Below, piece by piece: positions 6,208 through 12,311 of a stretch of 12,311 nucleotides of DNA. Numbering within the stretch: the stretch's first letter is position 1; every line of letters starts with the position of its first letter. The DNA is from an uncultured Acetatifactor sp. (GTDB lineage: Bacteria; Bacillota; Clostridia; Lachnospirales; Lachnospiraceae), in assembly GCA_910577035.1 (NCBI GenBank), contig CAJTKW010000095.1:1-12311 (forward strand). The letters run 5' to 3'. A program made the translations under genes and the position numbers. Under the pieces are notes generated by a model that did no database searches, was not told the DNA's origin, and was given only the letters and a program-made list of their open reading frames with translations.

Positions 6208-6660
6208 ATGATAAACGTAAAATTTTATGAAACCGTAGAAGACTCCCTGTTGGAATTTGCAGTCATCATTGCCAGAAGCGGCGGCAAATGGGTAATCTGC
6301 AAGCATAAAGAGCGGGATACCTTTGAGGTGCCCGGCGGCCGCAGGGAGCCCGGCGAGGATATTCTCGGAACCGCCGAAAGGGAACTTCAGGAAGAAACCG
6401 GCGCCCTTGCATTTGACCTCAGGCCCCTGTGTGTATATTCCGTTACGGGAAAGACCCGGGTAAACGAAACCGGCAGGGAATCCTTCGGCCTTTTGTGCTT
6501 CGCGGAAATTACGGAATTTTCAGGCAGGCTGGAAAGCGAAATGGAACGGGTCTATCTGACGGACGAGCTGCCCACAGACTGGACCTATCCGTTCATACAG
6601 CCAAAATTAATTGAAGAATATCTTCGGCGCACCGGTTCCGGTCAGGAGGAACTGCCATGA
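6208..6660 (+). CDS. NUDIX hydrolase (YtkD-like nucleotide pyrophosphatase)
   Basis: A 150-residue NUDIX protein. The Nudix box is complete: GRREPGE followed by seven residues and RELQEETGA (about residues 46-68), supplying the Glu ligands for magnesium. The opening FAVIIARSGGKWVICKH and the segment DTFEVPGGRREPGE match 8-oxo-dGTP or RNA 5'-pyrophosphohydrolase types such as B. subtilis YtkD. It likely hydrolyses a nucleoside di- or triphosphate linked to another moiety; the substrate cannot be read from sequence. The start was set at the second ATG (6208) because AGGA lies 5 bases before it; the first in-frame ATG (6196) has no ribosome binding site. Its stop overlaps the next start as ATGA, coupling it to the sugar kinase. 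This makes it the promoter-proximal gene of an operon it would not be expected to share. Confidence 0.88.
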   Translation: MINVKFYETVEDSLLEFAVIIARSGGKWVICKHKERDTFEVPGGRREPGEDILGTAERELQEETGALAFDLRPLCVYSVTGKTRVNETGRESFGLLCFAEITEFSGRLESEMERVYLTDELPTDWTYPFIQPKLIEEYLRRTGSGQEELP

Positions 6661-7559
6661 TCTATACCGTAACCTTCAACCCCGCCATCGACTATGTGGT
6701 ACATATGGACGAAATGGCTTTGGGAAGGCTTAACCGCACCGTCTCCGAACAAATGTACATCGGCGGCAAGGGCGTCAATGTCTCCATTGTGCTGGCCCGG
6801 CTGGGGATAAAATCAACGGCCCTTGGGTTTGTGGCCGGCTTCATCGGCAAGGCCATTGAAGACGGCGCCGGGGAGGCGGGAATCAAAACGGACTTCGTGC
6901 ATCTGGCCGACGGCTGCTCCCGGATCAACGTCAAAATCAAGGCGGCGGAAGAAACGGAGCTGAACGGCCAGGGCCCCGGGATCCCGGAAAACGCGCTGGC
7001 ACAGCTTTATGAAAAGCTGGACAGGCTGCAGGACGGTGACATACTGGTACTGGCCGGAAGTATTCCCGGCACCCTGCCCGGCGATACGTACGAGCAGATC
7101 CTGGCCCGGCTGGCCGGCAAAAGCATCAGGACAGTGGTGGACGCTGCCGGGGATTTGCTGCTGAATGTGTTAAAATACAGGCCCTTTCTCATCAAACCGA
7201 ATACTCATGAACTGGGGGAGCTGTTCGGCGAGGAGCCGAAAACAGTGGAAGAAATCCTTCTCCGGGCAAAAGAGCTGCAGGAAAAAGGCGCGGTAAATGT
7301 ACTGGTATCCATGGCGGACCGGGGCGCACTCCTTCTGGAGGAGCAGGGCCGGGTTCACAGATGTGGTGTCTGCCGGGGCCTGGTGAAGAATTCCGTGGGC
7401 GCAGGGGACTCCATGGTGGCAGGCTTTCTCGCAGGCCTGGAATCCGGCGGTCCCGAATACGCCTTGAAGCTGGGAACGGCAGCAGGCGGCGCCACTGCCT
7501 TTTCGGACGGCCTGGCAGAGAAGGACAGGATTTATCAATTGCTGGAGCAGCTTGCCTGA
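6657..7559 (+). CDS. fruK: 1-phosphofructokinase (PfkB family)
   Basis: A 300-residue PfkB-family kinase that phosphorylates fructose 1-phosphate to fructose 1,6-bisphosphate with ATP, following fructose uptake by the phosphotransferase system. Visible marks are the opening MIYTVTFNPAIDY shared by FruK and LacC, the first PfkB signature YIGGKGVNVS (GGKG at 36-39), KPNTHELGELFG, and the second signature SVGAGDSMVAGF with catalytic base D251. Length is normal for FruK (about 300-310). A tagatose-6-phosphate kinase role is possible, since the two types share these motifs. AGGAGG precedes the ATG by 7 bases. The gene overlaps the NUDIX stop by 4 bases and is followed after 67 bases by ptsI. Usual partners fruR and fruA are absent. 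Confidence 0.88.
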   Translation: MIYTVTFNPAIDYVVHMDEMALGRLNRTVSEQMYIGGKGVNVSIVLARLGIKSTALGFVAGFIGKAIEDGAGEAGIKTDFVHLADGCSRINVKIKAAEETELNGQGPGIPENALAQLYEKLDRLQDGDILVLAGSIPGTLPGDTYEQILARLAGKSIRTVVDAAGDLLLNVLKYRPFLIKPNTHELGELFGEEPKTVEEILLRAKELQEKGAVNVLVSMADRGALLLEEQGRVHRCGVCRGLVKNSVGAGDSMVAGFLAGLESGGPEYALKLGTAAGGATAFSDGLAEKDRIYQLLEQLA

Positions 7560-7626
7560 GAGGAAAGCATCCTGCAGACAGCCCCACAAATATGGGCATT
7601 TTGTGCCCTCAAAGGAGACTCACCCC

Positions 7627-9273
7627 ATGAATACAAATATGAGAAAATATCAGGGCACAGGGATCGGTGAGGCGGTGGCGTTTGGTAAGTTGCGTCTGTT
7701 TCGCAGGCCTGATCCAAAAGCGGAATATCTGCACATAGCAGACACGGAAGGCGAAAAGGCCCGCTTCCGGCAGGCAAAGGCGCTGGCTCTCGGACAGCTG
7801 CAGGAGCTTGGGGAACACGCCCTGCAGGAAGCCGGCAGGGACAGCGCCGCAGTCTTTGAAGCACACCAGATGATATTGCTGGATGCGGAATTCGACCAAT
7901 CCGTCGTCCACGCAATTGACAGCCGGAGCGCAAATGCCGAATACGCCGTCAGACTCACGGCAGAAGTCTTTGCGGCAAAGTTTGCGGCCATGAACGATCC
8001 CTATATGAAGGCCCGGGCAGCAGACGTATGGGATGTTTCCCTGCGCCTGATCCGAATTCTCTCCGGAACCGATTCCCGCCCGATGCCGGCCGGAGAAAAA
8101 GTCATCCTCTGCGCCGACGATTTTACCCCCAGCGAAGCCGCCTCCCTTAACAGGGAAAACGTCCTGGCCTTTGTCACGGCACGGGGTTCCGCCGGCTCCC
8201 ACACCGCCATCCTCGCGCGAAGCCGTAATATCCCCGCGGTAATCGGCGTTGGGGACGAATTTCTTCGGAATGCCGGGGAGGGCGACGAAGCAGTCGTGGA
8301 CGGCAGCACCGGAGAGGTTTTTATCAATCCCCACGGGGAGATCCTGAAAAAGCTGACGGACAAACAGCTCACCCTCACCCGGAAGGCAAGTCTGCTCCGG
8401 GAACTCAAAGGCAGGGAAAATGTAACCCTGGACGGGAAAAAAATAGATATTTACGCCAATATCGGAAGTGTCCGTGACGTAAAAGATGCCCTGGCTAACG
8501 ATGCCGGAGGCATCGGACTGTTCCGCAGTGAATTCCTGTATCTGGAGCGCTCCGATTATCCCTCGGAGGAGGAACAGTTTGCCGCCTACAGAAAAGTACT
8601 TGAGGACATGGCAGGTAAAAAAGTAATCATCCGCACCCTGGATATTGGCGCGGATAAGCAGGCGGACTATTTCCGCCTGAAAAAGGAGGACAACCCTGCC
8701 CTGGGCTTGCGGGCCATCCGCCTCTGCCTGCTGCGCCCGGAGCTTTTCAGGATCCAGCTGCGGGCACTGTACAGAGCCTCTGTCTATGGGAATCTGGGCA
8801 TCCTGTTTCCCATGATAACCGCCGTTTGGGAACTGGAAAAAATCCTGGCGGTCTGCGGCCAGGTGAAAGAAGAGCTCAGACAGCAGGAAATTCCTTTTTC
8901 CCACCAGGTAGAGCTGGGGATCATGATCGAGACCCCCGCGGCGGCCCTCATCAGCGAAAAGCTGGCGCCCCTGGCAGACTTTTTCAGCGTAGGCACCAAT
9001 GACCTCACCCAGTATACCCTGGCCTGTGACCGGCAGAACCCTGATGTGGCGCAGTTTGCCGATCCCCACCATGAGGCCGTCCTGCGCCTGATTGAGATAA
9101 GTGCGGAAAGCGCCCGCCGACACGGCATCCGAATCGGCATCTGCGGGGAGCTGGGGGCCGACACCTCGCTTACCGGGACCTTTCTGCGCATGGGCATCGA
9201 CGAGCTTTCCGTTTCTCCCGATTCCATACTGAAAGTCCGCCGGACGGTAAGAGGAATTGACCTCAGGGAATAA
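7627..9273 (+). CDS. ptsI: Phosphotransferase system enzyme I (PEP-protein phosphotransferase)
   Basis: A 548-residue enzyme I that takes the phosphoryl group from phosphoenolpyruvate and passes it to HPr. The order of domains is normal: an N-terminal helical and swivelling phosphohistidine domain with H192 in GSHTAILARS, then the PEP-binding barrel with GIGLFRSEFLY, RTLDIGADK, DNPALGLRAIR, GIMIETPAA, SVGTNDLTQYT and C506 in GICGELGAD. It is about 20-25 residues shorter than the usual 570-575, mainly at the N-terminus, given the chosen start. The start at 7627 follows AAAGGAG at 9 bases; the longer frame begins inside the fruK stop region and shows no homology-like sequence. An ATG four codons later is possible. 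The stop lies 3 bases from the convergent BKACE gene with no terminator visible between. HPr must be encoded elsewhere. Confidence 0.95.
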   Translation: MNTNMRKYQGTGIGEAVAFGKLRLFRRPDPKAEYLHIADTEGEKARFRQAKALALGQLQELGEHALQEAGRDSAAVFEAHQMILLDAEFDQSVVHAIDSRSANAEYAVRLTAEVFAAKFAAMNDPYMKARAADVWDVSLRLIRILSGTDSRPMPAGEKVILCADDFTPSEAASLNRENVLAFVTARGSAGSHTAILARSRNIPAVIGVGDEFLRNAGEGDEAVVDGSTGEVFINPHGEILKKLTDKQLTLTRKASLLRELKGRENVTLDGKKIDIYANIGSVRDVKDALANDAGGIGLFRSEFLYLERSDYPSEEEQFAAYRKVLEDMAGKKVIIRTLDIGADKQADYFRLKKEDNPALGLRAIRLCLLRPELFRIQLRALYRASVYGNLGILFPMITAVWELEKILAVCGQVKEELRQQEIPFSHQVELGIMIETPAAALISEKLAPLADFFSVGTNDLTQYTLACDRQNPDVAQFADPHHEAVLRLIEISAESARRHGIRIGICGELGADTSLTGTFLRMGIDELSVSPDSILKVRRTVRGIDLRE

Positions 9274-9276
9274 AAA

Positions 9277-10101
9277 TCATATCCTCATCATCTCCCGGGC
9301 CTCTGCCGCCGTCATTGGCACCATGCCCTTCTCCCGTACAAGCTCTGCCGCCCGGGCCGTCAGCTCCCCATTGGAAGAGGCCCGGACACCGGGCGCCAGA
9401 TAATCCGAATCCTCAAAGCCCATCCGCAGGCTGACTGCCCCCATATCCAGCGCCCTGCCCATCATTTCCCAATCCTGCCTGTGGACCTGGGTATACCCCC
9501 AAAGCACCTCCCCCTGTCCCGGGAAGGTCTCATACAGGAACTCCACCATATGCTTTAAGGCCGGCACTGTGGCCGGCATTTCCCCGCCGTGGCCGAATAC
9601 CAGGGCAAACAGGATCGGCCTTAAAAATGAGTATTTCTCATCCAGCTCCTTCACCGTATGGATCATTCCCAGCTCAAAGACCTCGATCTCTGGCCGCTTA
9701 TTGTGACCCAGAATCTGCTCCACGCAGTAGCGCACATCCCGGATCGGATTCTGATACACCGCCTCTCCCAGGTTTACACTGCCTACGTTCAGGCTGTTTG
9801 CCTCCACATAATCCGGACTGCAGGGCTGACAACGCTCCTCTATTGTCAGCTCCGACACTCCCCCCGTGGAAATCTCCACCACAATATCGCAGGAGGCCCG
9901 GATCAGGTCAACGGTTTCCTTCAAAAGCCCCAGATCCGGAGTCAGCCGCCCGGCCCTGTCCCGGACGTGCAGATGTACCATGGAAGCACCGTTTTTGCAG
10001 CAAACTGCCACATCCTCCGCTATTGCCCGGGGATCTATATGAGTGCAGACAGCAGACACCGGCGCCACGGAGAGCATCACCTTATTTCCGAAACCGTTCA
10101 T
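9277..10101 (-). CDS. BKACE-family beta-keto acid cleavage enzyme (DUF849)
   Basis: A 274-residue TIM-barrel protein of the DUF849 family founded by 3-keto-5-aminohexanoate cleavage enzyme (Kce). These Zn enzymes condense a beta-keto acid with acetyl-CoA to give acetoacetate and a new acyl-CoA. The metal ligands are visible as H43 and H45 in VHLHVRD, with a further Glu, E230, in MGFEDSDYLAPG; spacing agrees with the family. Other marks are EISTGG and FGHGGEMPAT. The substrate is set by residues I cannot align without a search, so lysine fermentation is not implied; the classic kamA, kdd and kal partners are absent. The ATG at 10101 follows AAGGGG and overlaps the stop of the racemase-like gene as ATGA. 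It is the last gene of the kinase, racemase-like, BKACE cluster. Confidence 0.9.
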   Translation of the reverse strand: MNGFGNKVMLSVAPVSAVCTHIDPRAIAEDVAVCCKNGASMVHLHVRDRAGRLTPDLGLLKETVDLIRASCDIVVEISTGGVSELTIEERCQPCSPDYVEANSLNVGSVNLGEAVYQNPIRDVRYCVEQILGHNKRPEIEVFELGMIHTVKELDEKYSFLRPILFALVFGHGGEMPATVPALKHMVEFLYETFPGQGEVLWGYTQVHRQDWEMMGRALDMGAVSLRMGFEDSDYLAPGVRASSNGELTARAAELVREKGMVPMTAAEAREMMRI

Positions 10102-10769
10102 TGCAGCACCCCTTTCTTCCTCAGTGCCTTTCTCAGCTCCGCCGCTCCAAACCGCGGGCTGGAAAGCACCGTCTTTTGATACAGATCCGAAATATACTGT
10201 TCGCAGTATGCCATGCTTCCCTGGGCAAACACAATCACGTCCACGCTGTCCGCAATGGTTCCTGCGCTTTCCGCCATCCTCTGCCGGAATTCCTCCTGGT
10301 TCAGTCCGAAGGCTCCCTCCACCAGACAGTCTGTCAGCTCCACTGCCCTGCCGCACTCACGGCTCATGCGCCTGATCGTATTTCTGGTAGGCTCCAGGGT
10401 CGTGGGCAGCGTGGCCATCACACCGATCCGTTTCCCCCTGCGCACAGCCTCTCTGCACATCTCCTCATCCACACGTACAATGGGCACACCGATATAGGCC
10501 GCTGTGGTCTGGACGCTGTCCGCTGCCTCCCCCACGGAGGAGCAGAGGTTGAGTATGGCGTCACAGCCCTCGCAGACTGCCTTCATATACATGGCAACAA
10601 GCCTTGCCGCCGCCCCCGGTGTCACATAGCCGGCTTCCCTGGTTTCCGCCAGAATAGAGGGATCCTGCAGGCTGTAAAGCTCCGCCTCCCCGACCTGCTT
10701 CTTTACTTCCTCCTCCACCAGGCCGATCAGCTCCGGCGTGGTACTTGTATAAATCAATCCAATCTTCAT
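10098..10769 (-). CDS. Asp/Glu racemase-superfamily protein lacking the second cysteine
   Basis: A 223-residue protein of the aspartate/glutamate/hydantoin racemase superfamily (PF01177). It shows the two-lobe pattern: an N-terminal MKIGLIYTSTTPE, then LNLCSSVGEAAD with the first catalytic cysteine C76, and GKRIGVMATLPTTLEPTRN. The second lobe should carry the partner cysteine in a motif such as GCT; here the equivalent segment is VIVFAQGSMAYC, with Gly184 and Ser185 in that place and the nearest Cys at 189. Canonical two-base racemisation is therefore unlikely. A one-cysteine isomerase, decarboxylase or lyase chemistry, as known elsewhere in the superfamily, is more plausible. The start at 10769 follows AAGGAGG at 7 bases. 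It lies 25 bases after the kinase and overlaps the BKACE start, so all three act together. Confidence 0.85.
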   Translation of the reverse strand: MKIGLIYTSTTPELIGLVEEEVKKQVGEAELYSLQDPSILAETREAGYVTPGAAARLVAMYMKAVCEGCDAILNLCSSVGEAADSVQTTAAYIGVPIVRVDEEMCREAVRRGKRIGVMATLPTTLEPTRNTIRRMSRECGRAVELTDCLVEGAFGLNQEEFRQRMAESAGTIADSVDVIVFAQGSMAYCEQYISDLYQKTVLSSPRFGAAELRKALRKKGVLQ

Positions 10770-10794
10770 TTTAAATCCTCCTTGTGTCTTCCGC

Positions 10795-12231
10795 TTACAT
10801 TTCCCCCAGCAAAATCTCCACCACCCTTTTCAGGGTATCCCTTTCTCCCACATTTCCCGGGAAAATAATATACGGAATACCCGGGAAACGGCTCTCCGGA
10901 CCGGTCTGCCAGACCGGCACCCCCGGCTGGATCTGTCCCGCTACTGCAGCCCTCTTCACTTTCAGGGCCTTCACCCCCACGTCGCTGGAGGTAATTCCCC
11001 CCTTGGCCACCACAAAGGCCGGAGCCGCCCGAAGCTCCCCCGCCAGCCGCCGCAGGGCCCGGCTGATCTGCACGGAACGAAGCAGAGCCTGCTCCCGGCT
11101 GTCGTTTTCTACCTTCAACAGGGCCCTTTTCGTGGAAATACACACTGTCTTTCCCTGAGGAATCAGCTCTTCCTCCAGGGAAAGAAGCCTGGCAGCCTCC
11201 TTCTCCAGGGCTCCTGGCGTCAGCACCAGGTCGGAATCCATTTCCAGAAAAACAATCTGCTCCAGGCTTTTCAGCTCTTCCAGCTGCGCGGTGGTCTTTG
11301 CCGTATGGCTTCCCACCAGGATCACTCCTCCGGCCCCGCTGCCTTTCGCTGCCAGCTCCTTTCCGGAGAGCAGGGGCCTGTCTGAAATGTTTCCCAGGGC
11401 CTTTACCAGTGCCGCCGCACAACGAATGGTAAAATACTTGCCCCTGGCCAGTGCCCGGTAAAGGGCAATGGCAAAAATCTTTACGTCACAGTCCTCCACC
11501 GCATTCACCACGATTCTGCGGTAATGCTCCGCGCTGCAGAGCAGTTCCGTTATTGTATCCAAATCCAGGCTTCGCAGCAGCTCCAGGCTCACACAGAGGC
11601 AGTCCCGGCTTCTGCAGGCCCCCTGCGTCTTCTCCTCAATGTATTCGCAGAGGCTGCTGGCCCTGTAGCCAAAGGTCTCATCCTCTGCAAACTCCGTCTC
11701 ACCGGCAGGAACCAGCTCCCGTCCATACCGTACATAGTGCACATTGTCCAGCGTAAACCGGCCTCCCTCCTTGAAATACGGGCAAAGGACCTCCCCGTCC
11801 ACCTCCTTTCCCCGGCGCTCTCTGTATACCTCCGCCAGGAGCTCAGGCTCCAGGGGATAATGCCCCCGCAGGGTGGAGTCGCTTCTGCTGACGATCAGAT
11901 ACTCCCTGCCGGCCTCTGCGGCCGCCTGCGCCACCCGCTCCCCGATCTCCCTGTGGGCCCGGGCTGTCTGCTCCGGGGTAAAGCTTCTGGAGTTGGTCAG
12001 CAGGAAAAACAGCGGCCGGTCCTCCTCAAAGCCTGCCCGGATACTCTCCGGGCTCCAGTCCGTATAGACGGATACATCATGCACGGTCTGAACACCTGTG
12101 GGATCATCATCCAGAACCACGATCTTACGGCCGCTCCCCGCGCATTCCGCCGCCAGCAGCGAGTCCACAAGCCCCTCATCCACCCTGGGATACCTGTCCA
12201 GAATATCAATACTGCGCCTTGTCTCGTTCAT
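10795..12231 (-). CDS. DUF1537 four-carbon acid sugar kinase family protein
   Basis: A 478-residue ATP-dependent kinase of the DUF1537 family, whose characterised members (OtnK, DtnK, DenK) phosphorylate threonate, erythronate or 3-oxo-tetronate at the terminal hydroxyl. The N-terminal substrate domain shows LDDDPTGVQTVHD (DDDPTG at 41-46), LLTNSRSF, and SRSDSTLRGHYPLE at 115-128. The C-terminal nucleotide-binding domain shows KGGITSSD (410-417) and the terminal RFPGIPYIIFPGNVG. The DDDPTG form and the extended N-terminus mark a subgroup distinct from the enteric enzymes; its substrate may differ. The ATG at 12231 follows AGGAGG at 5 bases; the longer frame opens at a TTG within a repeat. It is the first gene of the cluster in the window. 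PdxA-like dehydrogenase, aldolase and transporter genes, if present, would lie beyond the right edge. Confidence 0.9.
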   Translation of the reverse strand: MNETRRSIDILDRYPRVDEGLVDSLLAAECAGSGRKIVVLDDDPTGVQTVHDVSVYTDWSPESIRAGFEEDRPLFFLLTNSRSFTPEQTARAHREIGERVAQAAAEAGREYLIVSRSDSTLRGHYPLEPELLAEVYRERRGKEVDGEVLCPYFKEGGRFTLDNVHYVRYGRELVPAGETEFAEDETFGYRASSLCEYIEEKTQGACRSRDCLCVSLELLRSLDLDTITELLCSAEHYRRIVVNAVEDCDVKIFAIALYRALARGKYFTIRCAAALVKALGNISDRPLLSGKELAAKGSGAGGVILVGSHTAKTTAQLEELKSLEQIVFLEMDSDLVLTPGALEKEAARLLSLEEELIPQGKTVCISTKRALLKVENDSREQALLRSVQISRALRRLAGELRAAPAFVVAKGGITSSDVGVKALKVKRAAVAGQIQPGVPVWQTGPESRFPGIPYIIFPGNVGERDTLKRVVEILLGEM

Positions 12232-12263
12232 TCTCCCCTCCTGTATCACACACAAACAATTCA

Positions 12264-12311
12264 TGAAATCAAAGCGCAAAAGTCGCGCAAAGCGTATAAA
12301 TAGCGCAAAGC
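12264..12311. repeat. Copy 2 of the 25-base element plus tandem GCGCAAA units
   Basis: Positions 12264-12288 match the element at 2878-2902 (23 of 25). Here the second arm of the stem is altered: instead of GCGCTTT the sequence continues GCGCAAAGC. GCGCAAA recurs at 12274, 12285 and 12303, and GCGCAAAGC at 12285-12293 and 12303-12311. The element lies 32 bases upstream of the kinase start, so it is in its leader or promoter. It may run on past the window edge. Confidence 0.65.

Noticed and set aside
7594..7608. Small hairpin GGGCA/TGCCC between fruK and ptsI
   Set aside because: Only 5 bp with no T-run; too weak to call a terminator or regulator, though it sits before the ptsI ribosome binding site.
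7609..9123. 504-codon minus-strand open frame opposite ptsI
   Set aside because: It is the antisense shadow of a conserved, complete ptsI and has no recognisable motifs or ribosome binding site.
9277..10101. Lysine-fermentation (kce) assignment for the DUF849 protein
   Set aside because: None of the lysine pathway partners are nearby; the context of an acid-sugar kinase and a racemase-like protein points elsewhere, so only the family is named.
9627..10868. 413-codon plus-strand open frame opposite the BKACE and racemase-like genes
   Set aside because: Pro/His/Arg/Ser-rich composition typical of the complement of GC-rich genes; it spans three genes that carry clear motifs.
12232..12279. N-terminal extension of the DUF1537 kinase to a TTG at 12279
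   Set aside because: The extension reads through the repeated element and the AGGAGG of the ATG at 12231, which is the better start.

Overview
The window looks like chromosomal DNA from a fairly GC-rich Lachnospiraceae-type Firmicute (Clostridium cluster XIVa). This is inferred from strong AGGAGG-type ribosome binding sites before most genes, the paired SPFH and Arc-like genes typical of that group, clostridial-style enzyme I and alpha/beta hydrolase sequences, and G+C that looks clearly above 50%. I see no tRNA, rRNA, CRISPR array, transposase or phage gene. The genes look intact and vertically maintained, apart from a few short repeats and palindromes.

Region 1 (1-3512, all minus strand): a 58-residue cysteine-containing small protein with its own promoter and terminator; an FAD oxidoreductase fused to a C-terminal Rieske domain; exodeoxyribonuclease III; and a four-helix membrane protein resembling DUF1648. 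Hairpins separate these genes. One sits directly against the ribosome binding site of the Rieske oxidoreductase.

Region 2 (3513-5987, minus strand): a two-gene operon in which an SPFH (band 7) membrane protein overlaps an Arc-like ribbon-helix-helix protein. Its promoter is near consensus, with a dyad over the -10. Upstream is an alpha/beta hydrolase carrying a C-terminal DUF3237-like domain. It reads from a separate promoter in a divergent intergenic region.

Region 3 (6208-9273, plus strand): a NUDIX hydrolase, a 1-phosphofructokinase-type sugar kinase that overlaps it by 4 bases, and enzyme I of the phosphotransferase system. Neither HPr nor a sugar-specific EII lies in the window.

Region 4 (9277-12311, minus strand, convergent with ptsI after a 3-base gap): a compact catabolic cluster in transcription order of a DUF1537 four-carbon acid-sugar kinase, an Asp/Glu-racemase-family protein lacking the second catalytic cysteine, and a DUF849/BKACE beta-keto acid cleavage enzyme. 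The last two overlap. This cluster is the best candidate for an undescribed pathway. A 25-base element upstream of the kinase recurs, with 23 of 25 matches, upstream of exodeoxyribonuclease III 9.4 kb away.
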